A stretch of DNA of 64,000 nucleotides from Malania oleifera (GCF_029873635.1 NC_080417.1:28239682-28303681); one strand, 5' to 3'; shown: positions 11,281 to 23,646, counted from the first letter of the stretch. Numbers and translations are program-made. Notes: a model not told the origin generated them from the sequence alone.

Positions 11281-12640
11281 GGAAAAATTAGTTAGTAGAC
11301 TGAACCCACGGCTTTATCCATTAACTAACCTAATAAAGTGATGACAACTCATACACTCGATTGCATAAGCGAAATATAATGAACTTTCTTACTAAAACAA
11401 GTTTACAAAATCCAAATTTAATTTCTCTTCCCATGAAAATCACAAAAATAGAAACTGCAGTTAATTTTTCTTCCCAAAACAAATTTCAAAGAAATCCATG
11501 GTTAATTCATGGTTAAAAACTAAAAAATTCATGCTTATTTTTCTTTGTAAATCAATATTTATTCTATTATTCATTTTTGTGCATTTAATTTTAAATTAAA
11601 AATAAAATATGTTATCATTTTATGATTATTTTTATTAAACATATGATTATTATTATTATTATTATTATTATTTAGAATGAACTATATTTTTTTGGTATGA
11701 TAAATACAACATTATTTTTTGTTTATGCTTTATAAAATTTTTTGGTTAGGCCAAAGAAAATGTTAGAATATATTTTAAAGTAAATAAATCCATTAATTTT
11801 TTTATGAAAAAGCTTCGCAATTTTATAGCATTTCCTATTAAATAAAAGATGAGGAATCATTTAGTTTTAGAAAAAAAATAATTATTTTTCATTTTAGTTT
11901 TTCAAAAAATTATCAAAAAAATTAGGTTTTTTTTTTTTTTTACAACATTTGTATGGAATAAAAAAAAATAACAGCAAATAATTTTGACACTATTTTCTTG
12001 TGAAAATAGTTTTATTTTTTATTTTTAATTATTTAAATAATTTAAAAAATGCCATCTTATTTTTATATCTTTTAAAATTTACATAAAAAATTTAAATTTT
12101 TTTTCTAGATTTCCATTTCTCACTTTGCATATGTGAGCATTGAATTCAATTAATAAAATTTAATTTGTGTGGATTATACAAGATTTCTTCTAAATTCAGA
12201 TAAACTCAAATTTAGACTCCAAAATCCATGATTTCATAAATTACCTATATAAAATTTTAAAAATTAAAAAATAAATTATCTTTTTGTGATTATTTTAAAT
12301 TATAAAAAAAATATTTTATACATTTAAAGAAAATTTAATTTCTACCTTTTTAATGCAAAGCTTAAAATTTTAAAAATAACTTAAAAATAAGCTAAATTTT
12401 TTATTATTTTTTTTATAAAACTAAAAAATTTAAAAAGAAAAATATTTTCTTCGACTGAAAACGAGCCTTAAACATTTTCCAATGCATAACCAATGTATCT
12501 ACTAAATCAATAGTTAAATTAACACTTCAAACTTAATTCTTTTGCCCAATAATTATATTAGTTATGGATTTTTTATAATTACTATAAAAAAATTAATCAT
12601 AAAATTTTTTAATTTGTTTAGAAAAAAATTAATTATGATC
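11281..12640. other. AT-rich intergenic DNA
   Basis: Very AT-rich with homopolymer runs and an (ATT)n stretch near 11650-11672. I see no coding motif, LTR or RNA gene. Confidence 0.6.
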
Positions 12641-12654
12641 AATTTATGTTTTAT

Positions 12655-12960
12655 TATCACCGCTTTATTAGGAGAGCACGTGCGAACAGTGAACGGGGGA
12701 ACGGTCAAACACGCGTTCACTTTCCCAGTACCTCGTTGCTGTTGGTTACTTCGTTCTATTTTGGGATCTTGCGATGGGTAGACGAATGCGACGTCGTTCA
12801 CATCTTCACCAGAGGCGTTCAAATACGTCCAACACGAGCAGACCGGACGAGCTGTCCGTTTGTGCCAGCAGCTACAGTCCTGAAAGTGAGCAGACCGGAC
12901 GAGCTGTCCGTTAGTGCTGGCAGCTGCAGTCCTGAAAGTAAGCAGACCGGACCTGCGGTA
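12655..12960. other. GC-rich patch with 52-bp tandem repeats
   Basis: A CpG-containing island in AT-rich surroundings. It holds two complete and one partial copy of a 52-bp unit starting GAGCAGACCGGACGAGCTGT at 12836 and 12888, with the partial third copy at 12940. A 105-codon reading frame crosses it but has no recognisable domain and its C-terminal part simply translates the repeat. It may be the remnant of a gene 5' end or of a transposon; unresolved. Confidence 0.5.
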
Positions 12961-13111
12961 TAAAGCATATTTTCTTTTTAACTTTATTAGGGCAGCACAA
13001 GCTTTGGGAGATTTTTCCCGTTTAACTTTTTTTAAAAAAATATATTAAATAATACCTCATTCTGTAAAATATTTTTCACAATGACTCTGATGTAAATAGC
13101 GCGATTTAAAC

Positions 13112-13140
13112 AAATCTCGCTACTTGAAATAGCGAGATTT
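13112..13140. repeat. perfect 11-bp hairpin in the left TIR
   Basis: AAATCTCGCTA (13112-13122) and TAGCGAGATTT (13130-13140) are exact inverted repeats around a 7-bp loop. A degraded version occurs in the right TIR near 15190-15215. Confidence 0.7.
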
Positions 13141-13372
13141 GTCATGTGTTACTCCAAAAATTATTTTCTCAAAAAATTATTATTTAATATATATTTTTTT
13201 AAAAAAATGATAAAGGTAAAAACACTTCAGGTCTCAATAGGAAACAAAAAATTATTTTGTCTCTAAAATTCTGAACAAGTTCAAAATTAAAAAGTTATAG
13301 CCTATGAGGCCTAGACATGTAAAATCTCCCCTCCAGGCCCTTGTCCTTTCCTGCCACTCTTAGTTCTTGTCT

Positions 13373-13779
13373 TTCTTGTCAAGTCTAATCACTCTCTTTA
13401 GTGTCTTCCCCATTCCCCCCATCTACTTCCCCCCCCCCCCCCCTTTCAATATTTTAGAATTGAATATCACGTGGCCATTTGCCACAAATTTGTCATTTTT
13501 GTTTCCTTTTTTCTTGTCAAGTCTAATCACTCTCTTACAGTGTCTTCCCCATTCCTCCCATCTACTTCCCCCCCCCTCCTTAAATATTTTAGAATTGAAT
13601 ATCACGTGGCCATTTGCCACAAATTTGTCATTTTTGTTTCCTTTTTTCTTGTCAAGTCTAATCACTCTCTTACAGTGTCTTCCCCATTCCTCCCATCTAC
13701 TTCCCCCCCCTCCTTCAATATTTTAGAATTGAATATCACGTGGCCATTTGCCACAAATTTGTCATTTTTGTTTCCTTTT
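13373..13779. repeat. three tandem copies of a ~136-bp unit
   Basis: Units start TTCTTGTCAAGTCTAATCAC at 13373, 13511 and 13646. They contain a run of C, then ATATTTTAGAATTGAATATC and ACGTGGCCATTTGCCACAAA. The first part of unit 1 belongs to the left TIR, so the amplification extends inward from the TIR. ORFs of 80-123 codons on both strands are repeat artefacts. Confidence 0.85.
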
Positions 13780-13943
13780 AAACTCGCAAGGCATTTTCTT
13801 TCGGAACTAAGATTCAAAGAAAATCAAAACTGTGTTTATTGATTCAAATTTGGTATTTTAACTACATATGAATGGATTTTGGGTTAATATGTCAAAGAAA
13901 AATATTTATGCAATTTACTTTTTTGTTAAAAAAATGTATATTT

Positions 13944-13983
<40 letters not shown>

Positions 13984-15306
13984 TAGAAGTGTTTTAATTA
14001 CAGTATTTTTTTTGAATTTGTAAAAAACCCCCTTGTTTGTTTACTTAAATTTCAAAAGTAATTTTACATACAATTAAATTTATGTTCAGCTAAAACCAAA
14101 AAAGATCAAGTTGCATAGGATAATATATTTCATTTTAATATATATTTTGTACGATTGAGAACTATCCTTTGATCCATCGAGATAGCACAAGAAATAGGTA
14201 TTTAATTATAATTTGTAATAAAAAAAAAAAAACTTGTATGAAATAGTTCTTTATGTAAAATTAAACACCCACTACTCATAAGATGTTATATTATTAATAT
14301 TTAAACTCATTAGAGCGTTGTAAAACTGACATCAATTTAGGTAACATTCTTAATCATATTTATCACTTATATGGGTTTTAATCTTAATGTGATATTTTAT
14401 AATTAATGAGTTTTAATTTTTTAAATTTTGCCCAATATTCATAGTAAATGATAGGTCCTCTGCATAATCCCTTGACTTATATATCTTTTATTACATGAAG
14501 AGCTCACCTCAACTCCAATTTCTCTAACCTATGTGGTGATCCGTGTGAGGAGCCCATTTTTAGCCAAAAACTCCAATCATTTTGGCCATTTGCATTATTC
14601 AACCTTAAGTTTAAGCTGATTAGGAACATAATTTAGTTAAGCTGATAAATTGTGAAAAATAACTAAATATTATTTCGAAATGTGAAAAATACTTAAATAA
14701 AATTTACATTTTTTATTAACTCAAGGAACATATAAAAACTAGATTCTCTCACAATTTCTCGTAATAAATTTTCATATTTTTCAAAATATAAAAATCTTAT
14801 TAAAAAATAAAGAATGCATTGACGAAAAAACATGTGCCTTAAGAATAAAAATAGGATAAGATGAGAGGAGGGGGGGGGGGGGGAGAGAGATAATGGAGGA
14901 ATGGGGGAGGCACCGAAGAGAGTGATTAGACATGTACTGCAATTGACAAAAGAGACAAGAGCTAAAAGTGGTAGGAAATGATGGGGGCTTGGAGGGGAGG
15001 TTTTGCAGGTCTAGACCTATAGGCTATAGTTTTCTTATTTTGGGTTATTTTAGGACTTTATAGATGAAATAATTTTTTGTTTCCTATTAAGGTCTAGAGT
15101 GTTTTCACGTTTATCATTTTTTAAAAAATATATATTAAATAATAATTTTTTAGGAAAATAATTTTTGAAGTGACACATGGCAAATTTCACTACTTGGAGT
15201 AACGAGATTACGTCAGAGTCATTTTAAGAAATACTTCTCAGAATGAGGTATTATTTAATATATATTTTAAAAAAAATTAAAATGGGAAAAAAATTCCAAG
15301 CTTTGG

Positions 15307-16305
15307 CGTAAAGGAATACAAACCTATTATAAAATTTGTGAGCATCTTCAATTCCAAGAATGTTATATTTTTTTCAAACTCTATCTTGCGTCTAAGCTTT
15401 CCTTTTTCTTAACTCAATAGTTATTATTTTTTATGAAATATTAATCAGGGGAAAATTGTTAAAGACAGTGTAGAAAATTTTCTAATTTTACTTCTATTTA
15501 AATATAACTCATAAATATGTATAACTAATTTGTAACTAACTAAAATTTGTATTTACCTTTTACATCTTAGTGTTCTAAACATTTAATGTAGGAACTTAAA
15601 CAGTGTTTCTTTAATTAATGAGAACCATTATCATACCATAATTAATCATGTCAAACTATCAAGAACATTAAACTGAATGCGGAAGCGTATCTGAATCCAT
15701 AGCGTTCCAAGATGTGTCGAACCGTTCGAATGACCTTCTAGATCAACACGTATTGTTTAGAGAATTCTTTTTGCGTTCTCTGTATTCTCTTTTGGCGATG
15801 GAATAACAAAAGAGAAATTATAGAACCGTCAATGTGATCTGGAGACCATAACCATTATATATATAACCGTTAGCCATATATGTGTATTTTTATTTTTGCT
15901 CGTCATAATGAACAGAAATAACCATTAAAGTATCTATACATTAAAGGTCTACAACCGTTTCGGATATATTAAAGCTCATTATAATCCAAAAGAACTGATC
16001 ACTTTTAAATAGGGTTCCTTATTAGATAGTCTACAACACATAATTGTTTCACATATATGTCCATAATTGAATTTTGATCTAATATTTAATTCTTAAAAAA
16101 AATTTATATATACGTAAGTATCGAAACTAAGCACACGTGTATCAATCGATGATTGGATGAAGAGAAATCGTTAGTTGAAAATTCAAATATTACGCAATTT
16201 TGCTTTAATTGTGGAAGTTAATAAGTTGTCTTAACTGATAAAATTTCTTCAATCTGAACTTCTTTACAATGTGGAGCAAATTTGATGGAACATATACTTC
16301 AACAT
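15307..16305. other. intergenic, possible decayed LTR near 15600-16110
   Basis: No coding sequence. On the minus strand 16110-15640 has LTR-like composition (TATA-like run near 15860, then a GC-richer segment ending near ATACGCTTCCGCATTCAG), but no partner LTR, TSD, PBS or PPT is visible. Confidence 0.25.
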
Positions 16306-16464
16306 TGTTTGTTAAAATTAATGCAAAATTTATTAATCTTTTGTTTGTACAATTTCAGCTATACAAGGCCATCCTTTTATAGGAGAAGGAGGCATACAAG
16401 GGTACAAGGGTAAGGGAGATATACTAACATAGGTACAAGGGTATTTTAGGGAGATATATTAACA
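16306..16464 (-). repeat. short 3' LTR of copia element (minus strand)
   Basis: On the minus strand it begins TGTTAATATATCTCCC and ends TTAACAAACA, about 159 bp, with a TATA-like TATAAAAGG inside. A polypurine tract (TGAGAGGGGA, 16465-16474) lies immediately upstream, right after the RNase H frame. Confidence 0.75.
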
Positions 16465-16477
16465 TCCCCTCTCAAAC

Positions 16478-18426
16478 TCAAGGTGATATCGAAGATGACA
16501 TCTGGAGTTTGCATACTAAAGCACGACGACGACTAGGTGGATGAGATTTTGTGATGATATCAGCCAATTGAGCAGCCGAAGGAACGGACAAGAGGCGAAG
16601 TGTCCTGTCCTGAAGATGATGACGCACAAAATGACAGTCGATCTCGATATGTTTGGTGTGTTCATGAAAGACATCGTTGTGAGGGATCTGGACAGCACTA
16701 TGATTGTCACAATAAAGTGGAGTGCTCGAGGGCTGAGGAACTCTCATATCTTGGAGAAGCCAACAAAGCCAAAGAAGCTTAAAAGTAGTATCAGTGAGAG
16801 CTTGATACTCAACCTCAGTGCTAGAGCAAGCAACAATAGTCTACCTTTTGCTTCGCCAAGAGATAAGAGAGTCACCAAGTAAAAAAAGAAAACCAGTGGT
16901 AGACCGACGATCAGTAGGGTCCCCTGCCCAATCAGCATCTGAATAAACTTGTGACATCAAGGATGAGTGAGAGGGAAAAAAAGGCCATGAAATAAGGTGC
17001 CCTTCACATATCGTAAGATGCGAAGAACAGCTGCATAGTGAACAGACTGAGGAGCTGACATAAATTGACTAACAAGGTGCACCGCATAGGCAATGTCCGG
17101 TCTAGTGACAGTGAGGTAAATCAAGCTCCCAACAAGCTGTCGGTAACGAGTGGCATTGGGAAGGAGCTCCCTATCAGTAGGACGGAGTTTGATGTTGGGC
17201 TCCAGCGAACTATCAGTTATCTTACAATTGGTGAGGCTAGCACGTGTGAGAAGATCAGAGGCATATTTGGCTTGGGTCAAGGAGTAGCCATCATAGGTAG
17301 GAGACACTTTTAAGCGAAGGAAGTAGTGAAGAGAACCAAGGTCTTTCATCTCAAACTGCCGACACAGAAATTGCTTAAGCTCATGAATACCAGAAGTATC
17401 ATCACCAGTAATGATCATATCGTCAACATAAAGTAGTAGAAGAGTGATTCCAGTAGCAGTGTGACGGGTAAAAAGAGCTGAATCATAGGGGCTAGAGGCA
17501 AACCCAAGTTGAGCAATAGTGGAGCTGAACTTGGCAAACTAAGCACGAGGAGCTTGCTTAAGCCCATATAAAGCACGAAGAAGATGAAAAACCTGACTAG
17601 GAGAATGAGGATACCCAGGAGGGGGTTGCATATATACCTCCTCAGCCAAATCACCATGCAAGAAGGCATTCTTGACATCCATCTGAAATAAAGGCCACCG
17701 CCGAGCAGAGGCAACAGCCAAAAGGGAGCAAACAGAGGTAATACGAGCAACATGGGAAAATGTCTCCTCATAATCAATGCCATATTCCTGAGAAAAGCTT
17801 TTTGCTACTAAACGAGCTTTATTTCGTACTTCAAAACCGTCAGAATTTGTTTTTCGTTTATACACCCATTTGTTCCCAACTATAGTCTTACCAGGAGACA
17901 GGTTAACCAGGTCCCAAGTATGAGTTTTGTGAAGGGTGTCAAGTTCCTCGGTCATAGCTTGTTGCCAAACAAGAACAGAACAAGCTTCGCGATAACTATG
18001 AGGCTCGTGAAGGGAGTCAAGAGTAGAAAAACAATGAAAGTCACTAAGATAGGTAGGAGGTGCCCTTACCCGACTAGAATGACGGACATCCAAATCAGTG
18101 GACTCAGGTGGTGTGGAAGCAACGATAGGATCATTAGACGGTCCAGGTTCGGGAGCAGCAAACTTAGAGGGATCACTTGATGAGCTGGGAGGACCTGCAT
18201 TAGAAGAGAAAGCGGGAGAGGGATCGAGGGCAGAATCAGTGAAAAAGGGGGAGTATGAGAGACAATCAGAAGAAAATAGAGAGATACTAGCGAACATTTT
18301 GTGTTCCCAAAACTGAACATGCCGAGAGACGCGAAGACGCTTGGCTATGGGGTCATAGCACCGATAACCCTTATGTTCAATGCCATAACCAAGAAAGCAA
18401 CAGAGACGAACTCTTGAAGAGCTCAT
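16478..18426 (-). pseudogene. copia pol remnant: RT and RNase H
   Basis: Minus strand from 18426: the post-integrase segment ([16 protein letters not shown]), a proline/serine-rich linker, then RT with [21 protein letters not shown] and the YVDD catalytic box (17440-17420), and then RNase H ending with TKHIEIDCHFVRHHLQD. Frameshifts and stops occur near 17538, 16957 and 16750. All of gag, protease and most of integrase are missing: the 5' side ends abruptly at about 18413-18426, where a second copia element reading the other way begins. Together with the LTR at 16306 this is the 3' half of one element. Confidence 0.87.
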
Positions 18427-18860
18427 TAAAGCTACTAATTATTTAATGGCAAAATTTGAGATGAAAAATTTATAAAAGACAAAATATTGTCTTAGCCTAT
18501 ATATTGAACATATAAATGAGGGATTTCTTGTTCATCAATCTAAATATACCGAAAAATATATTAAAGAAATTCTATATGGACAAAGTTTATCTTTAATTTG
18601 GGATCTCTAATGATGGTGCAATCACTTGATGTTAAGAAAGATCCATTTCGACCTCATGATAAGGGGGAGGAACTACTTGGTCTTGAAGTACAATATTAAC
18701 TGCTATCGACTCTTTGATGTATTTGGCCAATTGTACAAGACTCGACATTACATTTTCTGTAAATCTACTAACAAGATATAGCTTTGCTCCTAGTACATCT
18801 GATTTGGGTCTAGTCTACTCATTTGATTCCAAGTCTCAATTAGTAGGATAATCATATGCT
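18420..18860 (+). pseudogene. copia RT C-terminal remnant (part 1)
   Basis: Plus-strand translation shows an RT C-terminal segment (LMAKFEMKNL, KTKYCLSLYIEH, VHQSKYTEKYIKEI) that soon breaks into stops and a shifted frame. It is interrupted at 18860 by a solo LTR and resumes at 20851. It belongs to a different copia family from the minus-strand element it abuts. Confidence 0.7.
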
Positions 18861-18861
18861 A

Positions 18862-19010
18862 GAGTCTCCCTAACTCACTTACTAGGCGAAGCCTTCGCCT
18901 AACTGTTTCTTCATACAAGGCGGAGTCTCCCTAACTCACTTACCTAGCTGAACCAAACTGGTTCTCCTTATAGGGCAGAGTCTCCCTAACTCACTTATTG
19001 GGCTGAGTCA
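18862..19010. repeat. three tandem repeats in the LTR 5' end
   Basis: AGTCTCCCTAACTCACTTA recurs at about 18862, 18926 and 18980 with diverged spacers (TAGGCGAAGCC, CTAGCTGAACC, TGGGCTGAGTC). Confidence 0.75.
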
Positions 19011-20260
19011 AACCGTTACATAAAACAATTTTTGTGCAATAAAAGTGCTTCTGAAAAGACTGAGTTGTACACATTGAAGAATTATATGCACTCTCATATG
19101 ATTTATAAAATAAAGCTCAATAGAGTATAATTTTTCTCTCTAAAAATATTTTTCATGTAAAACAATGAGAGTATGGAAAATGATTTTTATTTTCTAAATG
19201 ACCTTTTGAACTTTAAATACCGAAAGGCTTTCAAGCAAAATGTATGGAAGTAAATATATGATCAAGCCATTATCAAGATGCTTTTCAAACACTATATATC
19301 AATGAATATATATGCTCAAAGCAATCTTGAATAACCCCCAAAAGATTTTCTTCCAAAAATATATTCAAAGATAAGAAAGGGAGAAATTAGGGTTCTTAAA
19401 ATGATTGGCCTTAAAAACAATAAGGCTCTCAAGCTTTATATATGAAGTGAGATATAACCTCAAACCTTACTTGAGTAACTTCAAGAATAATTTTCCAAAA
19501 ATAATTTTTCAAAAGAGTATGGGAGAATTTGATCTTTGAAGAATATGAAATAAATAAAATAAAAAGGCTTTCAAGCAAGCATATATGAACTTGAATATAT
19601 TGCTCAAGCCTCTTTGAATAACTCAAAAATTAATTTCTCCAGATGATTTTTCAAAATAAAGGAGTAGGAGAAAATTTGATCTTTGAAAAACAATAATAAA
19701 AGAAGAGACCTTCAAGCAATATATATGAATGATATAAGCTCAAGCATCTTCAATTAAAAAAACCAAAAATATTCTCCTCCTAAAAGAAATTTTCAAATGA
19801 AGAGTAGAGGAGAAACTTTGGTCTTTGGAAAACATGAAAATAAAAAGGTTATTAAACACAATATATATGAAAGATAATATATATGCTCAAGCCTTTTAAA
19901 AAACAATTACCTCAAGAAAAAGAAGCCTTTGAAGCAAAAATACATGAGTGGATATGTCCTTCAAGCTTCTTTCAATAACCTGCAAAATTTTCTCTGAAGA
20001 AAAATTTTCAAAATGAATGATTAGAAGAAATATGAAATTTAAAGCACAAGAAGGGTTAAAAATAATGGGGAGAATCAAAAAATAATTCCCTAAGCTTTCC
20101 AAATGATTCTCCAACATTTTCAAGATTTTTAAACTTGTATTTATAGGCCAAAAACCATTTCTAGTCGTTGGGGGTGAGAAAACAATATTTTATTTTGAAT
20201 TCTAGCCATTTTCTAGTTGTTGCATTAGTTTTGCCTATTATACTCATTGAATAATCATGT

Positions 20261-20350
20261 ACTAGTCAACTAGTGACCTCTAGCTACTAGTCGACTAGTG
20301 TCCTCTAGCTACTAGTCGACTAGTGACCTAAACTGGTCGACTAGTCACCT
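20261..20350. repeat. cluster of TAGTCGACTAG palindromes
   Basis: Four copies or near-copies of CTAGTCGACTAG separated by about 24 bp, in the downstream half of the solo LTR. Analogous CGTCGACG palindromes occur in other LTR families of this window. Confidence 0.75.
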
Positions 20351-20850
20351 GGGTTTTCTGCGCAGATACATTTTAGTTTTTTAGACATAACGTTTTCTAT
20401 ACAATTCCAATTTGAATGTTCTTGAAATCAACAAAAAGTTAAAAGAAAATCCTATAACTTTCATGTTGGACACTTTTTAAGATAATGAGTGTTTGATAGA
20501 AAAAAAGTGCTCATCAATGCGATGAAAGAAACATGAAGGGGTTTTTATTCATGAAAAGTTTATGTGCCTAAGGTTAATCTAAGGTCTTGGTTGAGGTTCA
20601 ATTCAAATCATATGACATGCATGCACAATTAAACCTAATTACTATTACAACTCAAAAAATAAATAGAGTCTTCAAGCTATGCTCTAAGGAGAATGTCGAG
20701 GTATGATCGTTTAGGTACTTTTATGACTTCCATTTTGCATTTGTCATTTGTGCTTACAGAAACATGAACTTGTTCATACACTAAGTACACAAGTGAGATG
20801 TTGTGGTTTGTCATAATCAAAATAAGGATCATACTCAAAAAGTCAATACT

Positions 20851-21325
20851 GGATATCTATCTAAATCTCAAACTGGATATGTATTTCTTTATGAAAAAAA
20901 TCGTTATATCTTGGAAATCAATAAAGCAGACAGTTACAGTAACATCCTCCAATCATTCTAAAATACTAACTATCCATGAAACTAGTAAAGAAAGTGTGTG
21001 GTTCAGATCAATGATTTCTCATATCCAAGTAAATTGTGGTATTCAATCAATCAAGGGTATTCCAACAGTTTTATATGAAGACAATGTTGCATGTATAGCT
21101 CAACTAAGAGGAGGATACATAAAGGATGACAGAGTGAAGCATATCTCTCCAAAATTCTTCTATACACATGAACTCCAGAAGAATGGTGATATAGATGTTC
21201 AGCAGATTCGATCAAGTGATAATCTAGCAGATTTGTTCACCAAAACTTTGTCTACTATTATATTCAATATATTGGTTCATCTCATTGGAATAAGACATAT
21301 TAAAGATCTTAATAGAGGGAGTTAA
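20851..21325 (+). pseudogene. copia RNase H remnant (part 2)
   Basis: Continuation of the plus-strand copia pol: KQTVTVTSSNHSKILTIHE, VLYEDNVACIAQL, KHISPKFFYTHELQ and LADLFTKTL, the typical C-terminal half of Ty1/copia RNase H. The open stretch ends with TAA at 21323-21325, 25 bp before the 3' LTR. Catalytic glutamate and aspartate neighbourhoods are partly changed; the frame upstream is broken. Confidence 0.85.
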
Positions 21326-21350
21326 TATATGGGTGACATCCAAGGGGAAG

Positions 21351-21686
21351 TGTTATGAAAACCATGAGGGATTAAGGACTGTCACCCCTTCATTTTTCCA
21401 CCACCATAAATTCTTTCACATCCTTATTGCCATATAAAAGGGTACCATCTCCCTCTCTTATTGACACATACAATGCATGCTTGAAGGAAGTAGATATATA
21501 GTAAGGATAAGAGTAGAGGAGAGATAAAGAGAAGAGAGATATTTTGTACAAGGCAGATTTCAAGTTATTTTTTGATTCCTCTCAAGATAGTGAAGTTTTG
21601 ATTCCATCCGCTTGCGGAGTAGACATAACCGAACCACGTAAAATTTTTATCTTATCTCTATTAATTTTTTTGCATCTTTTATAACA
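21351..21686 (+). repeat. 3' LTR of the plus-strand copia element
   Basis: TGTTATGAAAACC ... TTTTATAACA, 336 bp with matching 6-bp termini TGTTAT/ATAACA. It is preceded by the polypurine tract CCAAGGGGAAG (21340-21350) and has a TATA box (CATATAAAAGGG, about 21430). The 5' half of the element is absent. Confidence 0.82.
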
Positions 21687-22248
21687 GTCTTAAATATATT
21701 CTACTTATATATTATTTCATTGGTTTTGGGAAGAACCCTTAGGCTTAAGTTGTCTTGGCTTTGCCCCAAGATCATTCTACCAGCTTAATTGTCGCCGCTA
21801 CTCCCTAGAGGCCCAAAATGGCAAATACTAAGCCCATGTCATGTCTGCTTAGCCGAAAAAAAAAAGTCCATGTATTTTCTTGGCCATTTTTTAAGGTTCC
21901 TTATTGCCAAGAGGCTGTTCCATTCCATTTCTTGTTTTTTTTTTTTTTTTCAAATTTCACTTTCTTCAATAGAAAATAAATTGTGAAGTGTATTAATAAT
22001 GGACATTTAATAAGAAAAATGGATAAAAGATATATTATTAATAAGGCAGTTTCTTTGTTGTGGATTTTTCTTTTTGATTTCTATTTTCTATTTCTAAAGA
22101 ATGATAAAGGCAATATATTAGTTTCAATTTTAACATACGTTTGTATTAAAAAACCAAGTTCTACTATATGGTTGCATTTTTATTTTTATTTTTTTCTAAA
22201 AATTAAAAGGTAAAAATTGAAGTTATTTTTTACAAATAAATATTCCAC

Positions 22249-22302
<54 letters not shown>

Positions 22303-22834
22303 CTTATTTTATCATTAGTTCTATGGAATAGTAAGTGAAACATTAGAGCAAGAAAGGTCCTATTTGTGCACCTTTCTCTTTTCCTATTACATGGCTCATT
22401 ATGGTCACAAGCATGGGATGAACAATATTATTCATTTACAAATGATATAGAAAATGTTCAATCCTCATGAGACAAACAGAGATTTGTTTGTCACATAAGC
22501 CCAAAACGCATAGCTAATTCAATAACATGACAACAATAACAATTAACCCTTAATTATCTCTTCCTAAACCCGAACGCATAGCTAAATCAAGTCGATTGAA
22601 TAGATAAAAATTTATATTATAAAAATTTGACAAATTTTGTGAAAGGTAATGACTACCAATATCAATATTAACTTTCCACATTTACTTGGGACTCTGTGCA
22701 AAGTATTATATAGTGACATTACAAGTAAAATCACATTTTGTAAAACCAACATAATATTAAAAATTTTTAATAGGAAATAACTAAGTTAAGATATGTAAAT
22801 TGTTAAAGAAAGAAGGCTGTTGAAAGTAAATACA

Positions 22835-22870
<36 letters not shown>

Positions 22871-23041
22871 AAAAGTAATAGTTTATTTGCTACATATAAT
22901 AAGATAAAATAATTTTTACAATTTTATATATTTTTAATATTATTTACATCGTACTTCACCCTTCATTTCATTTGAACTTTCTAAATATCAATAAGATAAG
23001 ATGCTCAAGAATTAAAGCATGTGACATTAGGTTCAAAAGGT
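21687..23041. other. intergenic AT-rich DNA with microsatellites
   Basis: No gene seen. It contains (ATT)n at about 22247-22300 and (TA)n at about 22840-22866. Confidence 0.6.
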
Positions 23042-23046
23042 AAAGT

Positions 23047-23643
23047 TGTTGGGTTATTTCCTTCCATGTGCAAGAAAGCCCAAGTGGGCTTTATTAAAAG
23101 CCCAAAGCCTAACTCTTTTAGTGTGAAAAACCTAAAAGAAGTTATAAATAGAGAGGGGAGAAGAGAGGAGCCGTCACTTCTCAAAAGAAAGAGAGAAAAA
23201 CATGATTTTTCTCATGCTGCCCAGATTTCATCAAGACTCCGATCTTGCTTCGTCTGTGGTCCAATCGAGCTAAAATTTGGAGGAGAGATTCATGACTCAA
23301 GGAGCTACAATCTGAACAGTTTAGATCGGATTTGGAGATCTGGAGTTGGGGTTTTTGCCCGTAAACAGTAACCACGAATTTGATATATTCTCTCCAATTC
23401 TCTTTGTATTTTCCAAGATTGTAGATATCTTGATGAGAGATATTTGTATCCTCTAATTATGATTAGAGAAGACTTTGTGTACCCAGTATTTGATTGATAG
23501 TGGAGATTTTAATTGGACTAAGTTCCGTGGTTTTTCTTCCTCTTATTATATCTAGCACGTAAAAGTAGAGATACACTATATTTTCTTGCATATAGGGAGA
23601 AAAATTATTCTACTGTGGTTGTTTATTGATATCTCTCCCAACA
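23047..23643 (+). repeat. 5' LTR of copia element
   Basis: TGTTGGGTTATTTCC ... TCTCCCAACA, 597 bp, closely matching 31518-32184. It has a TATA box (TATAAATA, 23143-23150). The 70-bp length difference comes mainly from an insert near 32008-32075 of the 3' copy. Confidence 0.92.
23143..23150 (+). promoter_or_regulatory. TATA box of the LTR promoter
   Basis: TATAAATA inside the 5' LTR, followed by a purine-rich leader. The 3' LTR has TATAAAAA at the same place. Confidence 0.6.
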
Positions 23644-23646
23644 AAA

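Larger units (their letters stand above)
12998..15306. mobile_element. non-coding DNA transposon-like element with long TIRs
   Basis: 12998-13440 and 14866-15306 are diverged inverted repeats of about 440 bp. Shared landmarks, read inward, are CAAGCTTTGGGAG / CCAAAGCTTGGAA, TATTAAATAATACCTCATTCTG, ATGACTCTGAYGTAA, GGTCTAGA/GGCCTAGAC, and AGTCTAATCACTCTCTT next to a run of C. The interior has no transposase. Long TIRs suggest a Mutator-like or foldback element. No convincing target duplication was found, so the exact ends are uncertain. Confidence 0.65.
18861..20845 (+). mobile_element. copia solo LTR, 1985 bp, in copia RT/RNase H
   Basis: Flanked by ATGCT (18856-18860) and ATACT (20846-20850), a 5-bp TSD with one mismatch. 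Excision restores the reading frame of the host copia element. The 3' end (TTTGTCATAATCAAAATAAGG ... CTCAAAAAGTCA) is like that of the LTR fragment at 106-467. It carries three ~62-bp repeats containing AGTCTCCCTAACTCACTTA (18862-19005) and a cluster of TAGTCGACTAG palindromes at 20261-20350. The first base pair has decayed from TG to AG. Confidence 0.8.

Noticed and set aside
13367-13842. ORFs of 80-123 codons in the 13.4-13.8 kb region
   Set aside because: Each repeats the same peptide because the 136-bp unit is not a multiple-of-three artefact-free gene; both strands are open and the sequence is repeat-derived.
22247-22300. Direct-repeat array considered as CRISPR-like
   Set aside because: Pure (ATT)n microsatellite without spacers; no CRISPR array exists in the window.
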